Positions 8,293-17,452 are shown, numbered from the stretch's first letter. The stretch is 64,000 nucleotides of DNA from Agitococcus sp. (GCA_030646715.1 JAUSLJ010000003.1:1-64000); one strand, 5' to 3'. Numbers and translations are program-made. The notes: generated from the sequence alone by a model not told the origin.

Positions 8293-9165
8293 ATGGTTCA
8301 ACAGCCTGATTTAACATTACTTAGCCGTGAGGCGGTTCGCGCGATACGCTGTATGGGTATCCCTTCCAAGCCGGACATTTTAATTAAGCTCACCAGAGAG
8401 CTTGATAATGACAATCCCAATTACATCGTAATTGGCAAGTTGGTTGAATCCGATGTAGCGCTCTCAGCGGCTATTCTTAAAACTGTTAACTCAGCACTTT
8501 ACGGGCTACGTCGAAAGATTCCGTCCATCAACCAAGCAATGACCATGCTTGGACTACGCACTGTGGCGCAGATACTTACGGGACTGCTATTGCAACAGGC
8601 GCTTACGGCAATGAGCAAAGAAGGTCCATCAATGGATAAATTCTGGGACAATTCCGCGACGATAGCCTCTATCTCTGCATTACTTGCCCAGAAGCTACGT
8701 ATATGTCCTGCGGACGAAGCGTACACCTTTGGACTTTTTCAAGATTGTGGCATACCTTTAATGATGGGCTGCCACACCGATTATCAAAAAATATTGACCG
8801 TGGCGAATGTCAGCATGGACAAGATTTTCACTGAAGTGGAGGATGAAAGTTTTACACTTAATCACTCCGCCGTGGGCTTCGCATTGGCGGACAGCTGGGG
8901 GTTACCTGAGTATATGTCCCAAGCTATTCTGCACCACCACAATTTCCAGCTACTCGCATCAGACTCCACTTGTGTTCCGGCACAAAGCAAGCAGCTCATT
9001 TGCGTCACGTTACTAGCTGAACGGGTACTCCAGCTCCATACTAAGCGAGCACAGACAGTAGAGTGGCCTAAAGGCCAGGAGTTCGCATTTAGGATGGCAA
9101 ACTTGGACGAAGGCAAGTTCGAAGCCTTAGCTTCGGAGGTTTCTGAAGTTTTGGGTGCCGAGTAG
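8293..9165 (+). CDS. HDOD-domain signalling protein
   Basis: 290 residues with a single HDOD domain. The N-terminal half (MGIPSKPDILIKLTREL, then VESDVALSAAILKTVNSALYG) matches the conserved HDOD pattern, and LRTVAQILTGLLLQQAL follows. HDOD proteins are catalytically dead relatives of HD phosphohydrolases that act as scaffolds, often beside c-di-GMP enzymes and chemotaxis genes. The start has AAGGAG at proper spacing. Position right after the GGDEF-EAL gene supports joint signalling. Confidence 0.88.
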   Translation: MVQQPDLTLLSREAVRAIRCMGIPSKPDILIKLTRELDNDNPNYIVIGKLVESDVALSAAILKTVNSALYGLRRKIPSINQAMTMLGLRTVAQILTGLLLQQALTAMSKEGPSMDKFWDNSATIASISALLAQKLRICPADEAYTFGLFQDCGIPLMMGCHTDYQKILTVANVSMDKIFTEVEDESFTLNHSAVGFALADSWGLPEYMSQAILHHHNFQLLASDSTCVPAQSKQLICVTLLAERVLQLHTKRAQTVEWPKGQEFAFRMANLDEGKFEALASEVSEVLGAE

Positions 9166-9262
9166 CTTGATTGAGCCTTTGCCACCATCAATGACACCTC
9201 TGTACCGCACATGGCTAGTGCAGGCAGGCTAGCATGCTCCTAAGTATTTACAACTACGGTTG

Positions 9263-9268
9263 CTATAC
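9263..9268 (+). promoter_or_regulatory. GCTATAC-type promoter core
   Basis: TTGCTATACAA 29 bases before the start at 9297; extended -10 form. Confidence 0.62.
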
Positions 9269-9296
9269 AAGGTAGTTAGTTACCTTAGGAGGTTAT

Positions 9297-9593
9297 ATGT
9301 CACAAGTCATTTTAAAGCAGTTAGCAATTGCATGTCAGCAAGCTGCAATAGCGGACATGCTCAGTCGCTTTCGCAGAGAATATGCGGAAGCGACTCTTCC
9401 TGAGTTGCAGTCCCGTGAACAGCTAATGCGTTTTCGCATTGGGTTGCGTGAGAGAGAAATGGAAACATTAGATACACGAAGTTCAGCAAGGCTAAAGACG
9501 CAACAATCGCTAGACTGCGCCCGTGCAGAGCTTCTCGTTGTTGCAGACTTAATTTCTGAGCTAACCAGGCAGTTGCAGGAAAAATGCTTTTAA
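9297..9593 (+). CDS. Hypothetical helical protein, 98 aa
   Basis: ATG behind TTAGGAGG. Almost entirely helical with strong coiled-coil character (REREMETLDTRSSARLKTQQS). No family recognised. Single-gene unit with a promoter at 9263 and a terminator at 9609. Confidence 0.7.
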   Translation: MSQVILKQLAIACQQAAIADMLSRFRREYAEATLPELQSREQLMRFRIGLREREMETLDTRSSARLKTQQSLDCARAELLVVADLISELTRQLQEKCF

Positions 9594-9608
9594 TATTCTA
9601 ACTATTCA

Positions 9609-9645
9609 CCTCAATTATATTTTAGCTATAATTGAGGTTTTCTTT
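9609..9645 (+). terminator. Rho-independent terminator
   Basis: Eleven-base stem CCTCAATTATA/TATAATTGAGG followed by TTTTCTTT. Confidence 0.8.
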
Positions 9646-9772
9646 GTTGGTTCTATTTGTAAGTTTTAAGATAGCGCCAACTATTTGGACTTAAAAATTT
9701 ACCTGGGGACTGCGGGGCAGGGCTCTTGCCTATGTCTTCTGTCAGTTCTTAGCAGCTTAAGGGCACGGGGAC

Positions 9773-10852
9773 ATGATACCTATTTGGAAAAATCTGCAAG
9801 CAATTGGTGCCGGCGATACGGACTCAGAGAGGGTGGTGGCAGATTGGCTTAGGTCCGAGGTAATGAGCGGTTCTTCAAGCAATCTGGATAAGTTAATGGC
9901 TAGGGCAGCGATGGAGGGGGATAACGCGGTTAGTAACTCGTTGGACAGAGTATTGGACAAAATTTGCGTATTGCCCCAGCCTACTCCTTGGACTACGCCT
10001 ATGTGGCATTGCCTTGCCATTACGCTGCGTATCTCCGATACTCCCGGGGAACCAAGTGGTCCGCTCATTGCTTGCACGAATAGTGTCGCCGCAGAACTTC
10101 AAGTTGACCGCACTTCCATTCACTGTCATCCGCAAGCTTATACCCCGGAGCAATTATTCGGGTTCAGTCCTCAAGCACTCTTTGCACTTTGTTATTCCTT
10201 AGTAGTTTGCTGGGAAGGAACGGAGCTTGGCAGGCTGGGGCTCGCTAGTTGTCCGCCGGTTAAACAAAAAGCGAGGCTAAGCCAATTTCCAAAGGTAGGC
10301 GAGAAGGAGATTATCTTTTTTGTTGGCGTAAAGCTAAGCCCACGTTTCTTTTGGCCGAAGTTGCTTAAGCGGCTGTCTCCCCCTGACTTGAGCCTTCCAC
10401 TGTCCCCCCACCCTCGTGATAATAAGCGGGTAGGAGGTGTGCCCTATATTCAGGTGGGGCTACCTTGGAGCACGGCGGTAACTGCACTTCATTGTTTAGA
10501 AGTTCAGCAATTTATGGACTCCTTTAGTACCCTCCGTGCAATTTACCCCGCGAATACCGTATTTAGCATTGTGGCCGCCTACGTGGAAGAATCCACTGCC
10601 GAATGTCATAGTCTTCGTTTGTCTGTGCTGGATACGCAAGGATGCTTAGCAGGGGGCTATGCCTACTGCGATTTGCACGAGCCTAGCGTCTTTTTACTAA
10701 AACTCGATGTGGCGCTTAAAGCACAAAAAGTAGCACCTTTACGACAGATGACACAAACCTACTTTAGCGCGGAAACAGACGATAAACCGGGCGATATGAA
10801 ATTTTTCGTCCCCGGTAAAGGATGGCAAAGAACAACAATAATTACCCCCTGA
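9773..10852 (+). CDS. Hypothetical protein, 359 aa
   Basis: Long soluble protein without signal peptide or membrane segments. The N-terminal 70 residues are helical and acidic. The middle contains a Pro-rich linker (LSPPDLSLPLSPHPRDNKR), and the rest appears alpha/beta. I do not recognise a domain. The start has only a weak site (GGGGAC). Complementary-strand frames here are weaker. Confidence 0.7.
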   Translation: MIPIWKNLQAIGAGDTDSERVVADWLRSEVMSGSSSNLDKLMARAAMEGDNAVSNSLDRVLDKICVLPQPTPWTTPMWHCLAITLRISDTPGEPSGPLIACTNSVAAELQVDRTSIHCHPQAYTPEQLFGFSPQALFALCYSLVVCWEGTELGRLGLASCPPVKQKARLSQFPKVGEKEIIFFVGVKLSPRFFWPKLLKRLSPPDLSLPLSPHPRDNKRVGGVPYIQVGLPWSTAVTALHCLEVQQFMDSFSTLRAIYPANTVFSIVAAYVEESTAECHSLRLSVLDTQGCLAGGYAYCDLHEPSVFLLKLDVALKAQKVAPLRQMTQTYFSAETDDKPGDMKFFVPGKGWQRTTIITP

Positions 10853-10990
10853 GTTGCCAATGAGTAACTTAATCTCTTGTTGCTATACATATTAGAAGTC
10901 TCTGATTTCTACTGAAGTTGTTCCGAGTTTCCGCTTGGACTGGCCCTGGCCAACTTCGGCCGGATTGATTGTTACTTCTATAGGACATTT

Positions 10991-11371
10991 ATGAAATTAA
11001 TTGAATACGCTGGTTGGCTTTGGTTCCTCGCAACCTTGATGATAATCACGGGTGCAATGACTAAGGCATTAATCGCTTTAGTCTGGTCTGAAGGCTTAAA
11101 CGCTAAACATGTTAGTTCGGATGACGCGCTTAAAGCGCTATTCCAGGAACTAGGGTCCTTTATTTCGCTGCTTCGGCAACGATGGATGGCCACTTTATGT
11201 GCTGCAGCTGTTTTTTTTCTAACTAGCCGCACTCAAGTGAGCTTTTTTGCCAGCTTAGGTTTTTTTGCAATGACTTTTGTCATTGCCGGAATGCTAACTC
11301 CGACTATTATGCTTCAAGTTCAGGCTAAAGCTCAATTGCAGAAGCTGATTAAAGCATTTAGGCGCTCTTAA
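10991..11371 (+). CDS. Small inner-membrane protein, 126 aa
   Basis: Three or four hydrophobic segments: about 8-32 (LWFLATLMIITGAMTKALIA), about 66-76, and two more between 80 and 105 (FFASLGFFAMTFVIAGML), with a basic C-terminus. No family recognised. GCTATACAT lies at 10882-10890, about 100 bases upstream. A terminator follows at 11427. Confidence 0.65.
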   Translation: MKLIEYAGWLWFLATLMIITGAMTKALIALVWSEGLNAKHVSSDDALKALFQELGSFISLLRQRWMATLCAAAVFFLTSRTQVSFFASLGFFAMTFVIAGMLTPTIMLQVQAKAQLQKLIKAFRRS

Positions 11372-11426
11372 AATTTGATTCGTTATTCCTTATTCTGATG
11401 TTTTTCCCGACATCTCACTTATTCCA

Positions 11427-11451
11427 CCCTAGCAATGCTAGGGTTTTTTTT
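11427..11451 (+). terminator. Rho-independent terminator
   Basis: CCCTAGC/GCTAGGG stem with an eight-T run. Confidence 0.8.
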
Positions 11452-11528
11452 GTCTCTCGATTCTCTCCGTTCCCGCTTTAAAAATAAACTCTTACGCTAT
11501 AGGTGTATCCTTACACTTAAGTCTAATT

Positions 11529-11957
11529 ATGTCCTCTCTAAACCTTACTCCCAATGAATTCGTCGGCTATCGTATCAAGCCCGACTTCTATTCGTTCAAT
11601 GTCGTTATCGTTAAGCGACATGGCGCCGGCTCTAAAAGTTGCGGTCTGGAATATGAAAAACCGGTAGCTTACTGCAAGAGCATAGCTAGTGCGGTGGAAT
11701 GGATTGTGTCCCATGCGACACGGGATATGGCAGAAAAAGACCAAGCTGAAAAAGCCGTGCTAACAGGTATCATCGCTGATTCTAATAGTTTAAGAGATGC
11801 GATGGTTTATGCAACGGCAGAAGCCCTGAAAGCGGTAGCTCAATTGGAGCTTCGCATTATCGGATTGGGCCTGTCCCAGAAGAATTTAGTTCAAGCACTG
11901 GGCGCCCCCGTAGAAATGGAAGATAGCCTTGACGTTCAACAAGAGGTGGTTAAATGA
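11529..11957 (+). CDS. Hypothetical protein, 142 aa
   Basis: The N-terminal half is alpha/beta (FVGYRIKPDFYSFNVVIVKR, then a CKSIASAVEWIV helix), the C-terminal half helical (DAMVYATAEALKAVAQLELR). This layout, with a conserved-looking aromatic N-terminal motif, is common among phage and plasmid hypothetical proteins; no named family. A GCTATAGGT variant core is about 30 bases upstream. Stop overlaps the next start by four bases (ATGA). Confidence 0.7.
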   Translation: MSSLNLTPNEFVGYRIKPDFYSFNVVIVKRHGAGSKSCGLEYEKPVAYCKSIASAVEWIVSHATRDMAEKDQAEKAVLTGIIADSNSLRDAMVYATAEALKAVAQLELRIIGLGLSQKNLVQALGAPVEMEDSLDVQQEVVK

Positions 11958-12310
11958 TACCTATCGACGCAGATGAGCTCATCAAATTAATGAAAAAGAT
12001 GGATGAGGACGACCCCATCGATTTTACAAACGTCCCGGCAGACTCCGACGAGCTAGAGCGGTTAGTCGCAAAAAATGTGACGATGCAGATAGCTGGATTG
12101 CAAGAAGCTCAGTTTTCTCCCGACCACCAACTCATTTTAATGCAAGTTATTGCTTCACGTCTGTTACTTGAAAATTTAGTATTGAAGCTTAACATCGAAG
12201 TGGCACAAGGCAGAAACCCTCGTGAGGCATTGAGATTACTGAGAGCTAAGCTGGGCACAGCGGACCCTACAACTGCCAGCCCCCCCAAAAGCTCAATTAT
12301 CTTGCCATAG
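11954..12310 (+). CDS. Hypothetical acidic protein, 118 aa
   Basis: Translationally coupled to the previous gene through ATGA. The N-terminus is strongly acidic (KKMDEDDPIDFTNVPADSDE), followed by a helical core and a Pro/Ser tail. No family recognised. The terminator at 12353 closes the two-gene unit. Confidence 0.7.
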   Translation: MIPIDADELIKLMKKMDEDDPIDFTNVPADSDELERLVAKNVTMQIAGLQEAQFSPDHQLILMQVIASRLLLENLVLKLNIEVAQGRNPREALRLLRAKLGTADPTTASPPKSSIILP

Positions 12311-12352
12311 CGAGGTGATAATTGTTTGCAACGGTATCGTTTTCGATGCTAA

Positions 12353-12379
12353 AATCTCTGCCTCATGCAGGGATTTTTT
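12353..12379 (+). terminator. Rho-independent terminator
   Basis: AATCTCTGC/GCAGGGATT stem and a T run after 12310. Confidence 0.7.
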
Positions 12380-12420
12380 CCTTCTTCTGTCGTATCGATA
12401 AACCTCTTTTAGAACTTATT

Positions 12421-12678
12421 ATGGCCATTCTTGTTGTGCGTGACACCCCCATTTCAATCGCTGATATGGATACGTTAACCGATGTGGTAATGGCCGCTAT
12501 CCATAAGGCATATGCTCACAAAGACCTTGATGCTTATGTACTTATCGGTTCACTCACTTGTGCCGCATTAGGCGTATTAAGGGACATTGAAGAACCAAGT
12601 CCCAAGGAACGATTAAAAGCCCTCGTGGACGCTATCAACCTAGAGGACATCCACCCCCATAACCCTTCTGTGCATTAA
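12421..12678 (+). CDS. Hypothetical protein, 85 aa
   Basis: ATG at 12421 is preferred to the frame's upstream extension, which runs through the terminator at 12353. The protein is helical after a short strand (MAILVVRDTP). No family recognised. Confidence 0.6.
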   Translation: MAILVVRDTPISIADMDTLTDVVMAAIHKAYAHKDLDAYVLIGSLTCAALGVLRDIEEPSPKERLKALVDAINLEDIHPHNPSVH

Positions 12679-12757
12679 GTGTGTAATTGTGCTGCGCGCC
12701 GCAGATAGGTGAGGTATTGGCCATAATCTGTGGATGCTAGGTATCGGAGGATTAATA

Positions 12758-13855
12758 CTACTTTACCAAGTATTGCGATGCCGAGGGTACGAGGTGTGTA
12801 TCGGCGTTAATTAGCATCGGGCTTACAAATATCAACTTTCGTTCTAAACTTTGCAGTCCATGAGCTTGCATTCGATAGTGACCTCTGCGCCAGTGCGCTT
12901 TGACAGACGTGCCTGATGCAACTAGCTCCGTTGAGTACGGCAACGGGGGTGCGGATATCAAGATATGGTCAACCAGCCCGCGTGCTCTTTTTTCCGCCTT
13001 TAGTTTTTTAGCTGGCGACTTTAAACCCGCGATGGCCTTACGCCAGTCTTTTTTTTCATCATTAACAGTTCTACGTGTACTGGCAAGTCCTAAATAAAGT
13101 AATGCTTTTGCTAAAAACAGCAAGGTGTCAAAGGATTCTTCGGACATATCGAGCGAAGTCGGTCGCAAGTTTGCGGCTGTACTTAACTTATTTGCGAGTA
13201 TCAACGACTGATGTAGTGCAGACTTAATGGATAAATCCGGGTCGGATGTCGCCAAAAACAAATGATTCGTAGCATCGTCCATCGCATCAGCTTTACCAAG
13301 GGGGGACCCCGTAACGACAACGTAGAATCCGGGTCCGAGGAGAGAATGCGAGCCCCGTTCACAATAACAGCCTTCTACGATATGACTGCCACTTTCAATA
13401 TTTTGAACTCGTAAGGTCGTTTCTCTGGATTTGCCGAACTCAATAAAAAAACGGGAGTAGGGCAATTGCAACATGCTAATGGGAATGTCGTCTGCAATAT
13501 CTGTGTGCTCGAGTAAGGTGACAACTGGGTCGTCCAACACAAAATAGGGTTGAGGGGACACGGCTTGCCTAATAGCGACGAGTATCGCGTAGGCATTACC
13601 TAATTCGGTGCCGCCGGGCGCGCTACTGGCCGCTAAAATCAGCTGCTTAAAAATCGCGAAATCGGGACGATTGCATAATTGCTCTATAAGCCCGCCTGTG
13701 AGGGTGTCGGACGTTTGGAGTGCCGTGCAGAGGTCTGACCATGCGCGAGGACCCAGTATTTGTTCAAAATACGAAGTAAACGTGGGCATTGCCGCCGGAA
13801 TTCGCAGAGGATGCGCCAGCCGCATAACGGCAATATCGGTAGAAGGGTTCGCCAT
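12758..13855 (-). CDS. Hypothetical protein, 365 aa, with C-terminal HWRRGHYR motif
   Basis: The last 60 residues contain VKAHWRRGHYRMQAHG followed by ERKLIFVSPMLIN. From memory, an H-x-RRGH-x-R-x-Q tail of this kind recurs at the C-terminus of a loose family of phage and plasmid proteins, some annotated as AcrVA2-like. The N-terminal 230 residues are not recognised. No signal peptide or membrane segment. The ribosome site is weak. The gene is divergent from the macro-domain gene, with 68 bases between the starts. Confidence 0.68.
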   Translation of the reverse strand: MANPSTDIAVMRLAHPLRIPAAMPTFTSYFEQILGPRAWSDLCTALQTSDTLTGGLIEQLCNRPDFAIFKQLILAASSAPGGTELGNAYAILVAIRQAVSPQPYFVLDDPVVTLLEHTDIADDIPISMLQLPYSRFFIEFGKSRETTLRVQNIESGSHIVEGCYCERGSHSLLGPGFYVVVTGSPLGKADAMDDATNHLFLATSDPDLSIKSALHQSLILANKLSTAANLRPTSLDMSEESFDTLLFLAKALLYLGLASTRRTVNDEKKDWRKAIAGLKSPAKKLKAEKRARGLVDHILISAPPLPYSTELVASGTSVKAHWRRGHYRMQAHGLQSLERKLIFVSPMLINADTHLVPSASQYLVK

Positions 13856-13885
13856 GATTGAAAGACAAAAGGAATAAGCCAGTCA

Positions 13886-13891
13886 CTATAC
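13886..13891 (+). promoter_or_regulatory. CTATAC promoter core of the macro-domain gene
   Basis: CACTATACTC 33 bases before the start at 13924. Confidence 0.5.
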
Positions 13892-13923
13892 TCTAGAGCA
13901 AAGCTTACCTGGAGAATACCCTA

Positions 13924-14478
13924 ATGATACATCATGTAAATAATGACATTCTAGCGTTAACAACTGAAATAATAGTGCATGGCTGTAATGCGCGAGGTGT
14001 AATGGGTGCTGGATTTGCTGCCCAGGTCAAGAAAAAATGGCCGAGCGTGTTTCAAGTCTATGTGAAAAAATACGCAAGTGCAGACGGCTTGCGAATAGGG
14101 GATATCATTGCCATTGGGGGGGTAGATGTAGGTAGAAATGGCTTAGTTGCTCGCCATCTTGCGGCTATCTCGAAAGAGCTACCTCCAAATTTAATTGTGG
14201 TCAACGCCATTACTCAGGAGTCTTTTGGACGGGACGGCAATAGACGCTATGTTGACTATGACGCAGTGTCTGCGTGTTTTGCAAGAATCAAGCTTCTTGC
14301 TCAAGATGCCAAAATGGCCGTGCACTTTCCTTTGGTAGGTTGTGGGCATGCTAACGGAGAATGGTCCGAGGTTGGCCCACGGATTGAAACTGCATTAGGC
14401 CCTGATATCCCCGCCAATCTGTGGACGTTGTCTGCAAAGAGCGAGACGGAAGCCCCGCAAACTCGATTGGTATTCTAA
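13924..14478 (+). CDS. Macro-domain protein
   Basis: 184 residues, nearly all one macro domain. HGCNARGVMGAGFAAQVKKK gives the ligand-binding loops (N-x-x-G-x-MGAGFA), and FPLVGCGHANGEW supplies the second glycine-rich loop. Macro domains bind or hydrolyse ADP-ribose derivatives; the stand-alone phage and yeast type removes phosphate from ADP-ribose-1''-phosphate, a by-product of tRNA splicing or repair. A role in NAD or RNA-repair metabolism is plausible given the RNA enzymes at 34-45 kb. Single-gene unit. Confidence 0.85.
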   Translation: MIHHVNNDILALTTEIIVHGCNARGVMGAGFAAQVKKKWPSVFQVYVKKYASADGLRIGDIIAIGGVDVGRNGLVARHLAAISKELPPNLIVVNAITQESFGRDGNRRYVDYDAVSACFARIKLLAQDAKMAVHFPLVGCGHANGEWSEVGPRIETALGPDIPANLWTLSAKSETEAPQTRLVF

Positions 14479-14503
14479 GCGTCTAATTCTAAAGTCTAAT
14501 TCT

Positions 14504-14533
14504 AAACCGTGTTCATTGAATACGGTTTTTTTT
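14504..14533 (+). terminator. Rho-independent terminator
   Basis: AACCGT/ACGGTT stem with an eight-T run after the macro-domain gene. Confidence 0.7.
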
Positions 14534-14593
14534 GGATACATCTACTTCCTAATGTACCATAAGAATTAGTCTCTATGCATGGCACAAAGGATG

Positions 14594-16189
14594 TCACGGC
14601 GGTGCGATAAAGCTCACTGTTTTCAAGTCCGGTTCAATCGCGGGAGTACTTTTCCATGGCTTAAACTGGGCAGAGAGTAAATCCAGGTCATGAGGCATAC
14701 CTTCGTACTGCAAACCAGCAAGATGCGTCAAAGTGGGCGCCAAGTTAAGGTGGTGAGTTACAGGTTGCGTATTAGCTTGCGTGGCTAGTAAGGCCCATTG
14801 GTCCGGATGTGCTGTTCTCCAAAGGGCATTTGCCCATATCATTAGCGGAACATGCAAAATTGCTGCGCCTGCTGGGGATGCGGAGCGAGATATGCCACGC
14901 ATGAGGGTTTCGCCATGGTCGGATACATAGACAAGCAGCGCGGGCCGTTTCTCTAGCTCCATTTTTTTCATGACTTGCTCTAGCACGTAGTCGGTGTACA
15001 AGATGGTATTGCTGTAGTTCGCAACGGTTTGAGACTTGGGATATTCTGCCTCGGGCACGGCCCACTTCTTAAAGGCATTGGGATATCGCCGCTCGAAGGG
15101 AATATGGCTACCTAAGGTGTGCAACACCAAAAAACTGGGGGTGTCCGCATATTTTTTCATCCATTGGGCGGCATGCGGTACTAGCGCTTCATCAAATAAG
15201 GCTTTGTCATAATAGTTGAAAAAGTCACCAACAAAATCGACGTCGTCGGCTTCCGTACTTGCTGGCTGAGGGGACTGCGTCGAAAACCAGGCGGTATGCC
15301 TACTGGCTTTTTTCATTAATGACATTAAAGAGGGAGACCAGCCACCATCCCTAAATTCAATAATTTTACCAAAAGGCGTTAGCATACTGGGCACCGCTAA
15401 AAAGGTGGCGGAGGCCGCGCTCATATGCTTGGGAAAATTAATTAATTCTCCTTTTTTTTGTCTTGCAACAATAAAGGGTGACGTCTCTTGCGCAAACCCA
15501 TTGATTTGCCAAAACTCCGCTTGACTGCTTTCTCCTATGACCATCACCATCAATTCGTTTGATGGTGGGTTCGCTGAGTTCAGTGGCGATACCTCAGGGA
15601 TTAGCGAAGTATCCACTTTGGTAGAGATTTGCTGATAGTCGTAGATTTTCTTTGCCATGGGAATGAGTGCGTAGGGATACATGGACCGCAATTCGACAAT
15701 AAAAAAAGGAAGTGCGATTGCTAGCAGAATTACGCTCAAGTAGCGTTGTGCGGCGGGGCCAGCCAATGGCTGAGGCCAGTCCTTCATTTTGAGGAGTACT
15801 ACTAATTGTATTAGCCAGCTTATTAGTAAAGTGACTAATAGCCAGGGAGCTGAAAGGAGGAGCCCACTGCTTTCTTGCCAAGTAGTGTGGAGGACTGCTG
15901 CAATCACCGAAGGCCCGGGAAAGTCCCCTGTTGTGCCCAGGCAGAAACTGATAAGGCAGGCGATAGTGTTAAGCAAGATATAAAGGCATCGTCTGCTCAC
16001 GATGTTATGTAGGAAAACTAAGGGGGTCACTAACAGTACCCCTGTGAAGACCGCGTTCAATGCTAGGAAGATAGCCGACTGGAAAGCGAGGGAGCTGTGC
16101 CCTAGGTAGAAAAATAGGGGCAGGATTCCGTAAAAGCATACGGCGTACTGAAGGAATACTCTACGACTTTTCGATTCGCGGCCGCTCAT
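14594..16189 (-). CDS. Phosphoethanolamine transferase (EptA/CptA-like)
   Basis: 531 residues. Five hydrophobic segments in the first 170 residues are followed by a periplasmic alkaline-phosphatase-fold domain with VIGESSQAEFWQINGF (219-222 = GESS), a TSPF segment, NYSNTILYTDYVLEQV and VSDHGE. These enzymes move phosphoethanolamine from phosphatidylethanolamine to lipid A or core sugars. The usual nucleophile is Thr in GET; here the position is Ser221, which could still serve. The effect would be a changed surface (polymyxin resistance or phage exclusion). A GCTATACC core (16304-16309, minus strand) lies about 115 bases upstream. Confidence 0.88.
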   Translation of the reverse strand: MSGRESKSRRVFLQYAVCFYGILPLFFYLGHSSLAFQSAIFLALNAVFTGVLLVTPLVFLHNIVSRRCLYILLNTIACLISFCLGTTGDFPGPSVIAAVLHTTWQESSGLLLSAPWLLVTLLISWLIQLVVLLKMKDWPQPLAGPAAQRYLSVILLAIALPFFIVELRSMYPYALIPMAKKIYDYQQISTKVDTSLIPEVSPLNSANPPSNELMVMVIGESSQAEFWQINGFAQETSPFIVARQKKGELINFPKHMSAASATFLAVPSMLTPFGKIIEFRDGGWSPSLMSLMKKASRHTAWFSTQSPQPASTEADDVDFVGDFFNYYDKALFDEALVPHAAQWMKKYADTPSFLVLHTLGSHIPFERRYPNAFKKWAVPEAEYPKSQTVANYSNTILYTDYVLEQVMKKMELEKRPALLVYVSDHGETLMRGISRSASPAGAAILHVPLMIWANALWRTAHPDQWALLATQANTQPVTHHLNLAPTLTHLAGLQYEGMPHDLDLLSAQFKPWKSTPAIEPDLKTVSFIAPP

Positions 16190-16303
16190 GCAAAACTACA
16201 TTCTGTAGGGGACCCAAGGTCAAGCAGGAGATTAATCATTTTTAGCTTCCTTTGTTAAGCTGGGCACCCTATTGAGGGGGGGGCTGAAATCGCGGATTTA
16301 AAG

Positions 16304-16309
16304 GTATAG
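16304..16309 (-). promoter_or_regulatory. GCTATAC-type promoter core
   Basis: GCTATACCTTT reading toward the phosphoethanolamine transferase. Confidence 0.55.
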
Positions 16310-16430
16310 CACCTTGACTTATCACCTAAAACGCCAAGATACCCGGCACTTTAGCCTTCGCTATTGGTAACGAAATTTAAGTAAAAAAGCATTAGCTATA
16401 GTTGAAGAGACTTTATTTTAAGGACAAATT

Positions 16431-16649
16431 ATGACTATAGGAGCCCTCGTTGGCACCACTTGCGAAGCACAAGGCCTCTGCGATGCCATCTGCCTGCGGC
16501 TAGTAGGCTTGAATTCGAATGCAGTGACTCAGTTGCACAGGATTCAAAGCGCTGCTAACTACGCTGCAATTGACCTTGCAGCAGAAATACTGGAACCGCC
16601 TATTCGGTTTAAAAAAAGCAATTTTTTGGCGGAGCTTCCGCGAATTTAA
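16431..16649 (+). CDS. Hypothetical protein, 72 aa
   Basis: ATG behind AAGGACAAATT, with a GCTATAGTT variant core about 37 bases upstream. A mostly helical protein with several Ala and Cys residues. No family recognised. Confidence 0.55.
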   Translation: MTIGALVGTTCEAQGLCDAICLRLVGLNSNAVTQLHRIQSAANYAAIDLAAEILEPPIRFKKSNFLAELPRI

Positions 16650-16710
16650 AATATGTAGAACAGCTGTCCATGTTTATTAACTATCAATAATTTAGAAAAG
16701 GAATGTTGCT

Positions 16711-17268
16711 TTGAGTAAACTTTTTTTGCGAGCAGGGTCCATGAATGCTGGAAAATCAACAGCATTACTTCAAGTGGCGTTTAACTATGAAGAACAAGGC
16801 TTAATTGTTGAGTTATATACTGCAGCAATTGACGACCGATATACGGTAGGCCAAATAACTTCGCGAATTGGATTATCTCGAGAGGCTAAAATTTTTGATG
16901 CCAACTTAGATTTTCTAAGTTTAGCTAATAGTAGCCTGTCTTGCATATTAATAGACGAGTGCCAGTTTTTAACTGAGGCGCAAGTAACACAATTGCATAA
17001 GTTGGCGCATTTGCACAATATTCCAGTGATTTGTTTTGGAATTAGGTCCGATTTTCAGGGGAACCCGTTTCCTGGCGCCGCGCGACTGATGTGTCTGGCG
17101 GACGATATTGAAGAGCTAAAAACAATTTGTTCTTGTGGGTCCAAAGCGTCCATGAATGTGCGTGTGTCAGAAGAGGGTATTCGTATCAGGGAAGGTGCTC
17201 AAGTATCCATTGGGGGTAACGCTACCTATAAGCAGGTCTGTCCTAAATGTTTTTACAGCGGCGAGTAG
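16711..17268 (+). CDS. tdk: Thymidine kinase (type II, Tdk)
   Basis: 185 residues, close to the usual size. P-loop GSMNAGKST at 9-17, then IDECQF at 81-86 with the catalytic Glu83. Late zinc ligands are C-x-C (CSCGS) and CPKC near the end. The enzyme phosphorylates thymidine for dTTP salvage and, with the ribonucleotide reductase at 26.4 kb, would enlarge the dNTP pool. The start is TTG with AAAGGA upstream; no ATG fits. The terminator follows at 17406. Confidence 0.93.
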   Translation: MSKLFLRAGSMNAGKSTALLQVAFNYEEQGLIVELYTAAIDDRYTVGQITSRIGLSREAKIFDANLDFLSLANSSLSCILIDECQFLTEAQVTQLHKLAHLHNIPVICFGIRSDFQGNPFPGAARLMCLADDIEELKTICSCGSKASMNVRVSEEGIRIREGAQVSIGGNATYKQVCPKCFYSGE

Positions 17269-17405
17269 GCATAGCAACTTGCCGTACGGGGAACGGCTAC
17301 CGGTAACCATTTTTTATCCAGCCGCGCTGACATATCCTATCGCATGATGGCGTGGATGTACTGCACCAGACTTACCTTTATAAAACACCGCAATTTTACT
17401 GATTA

Positions 17406-17440
17406 AATACCACTGGCTTTTAAACCAGTGGTATTATTTT
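17406..17440 (+). terminator. Rho-independent terminator of tdk
   Basis: Eleven-base stem AATACCACTGG/CCAGTGGTATT followed by ATTTTG. Confidence 0.8.
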
Positions 17441-17452
17441 GTAATCTTTCCT

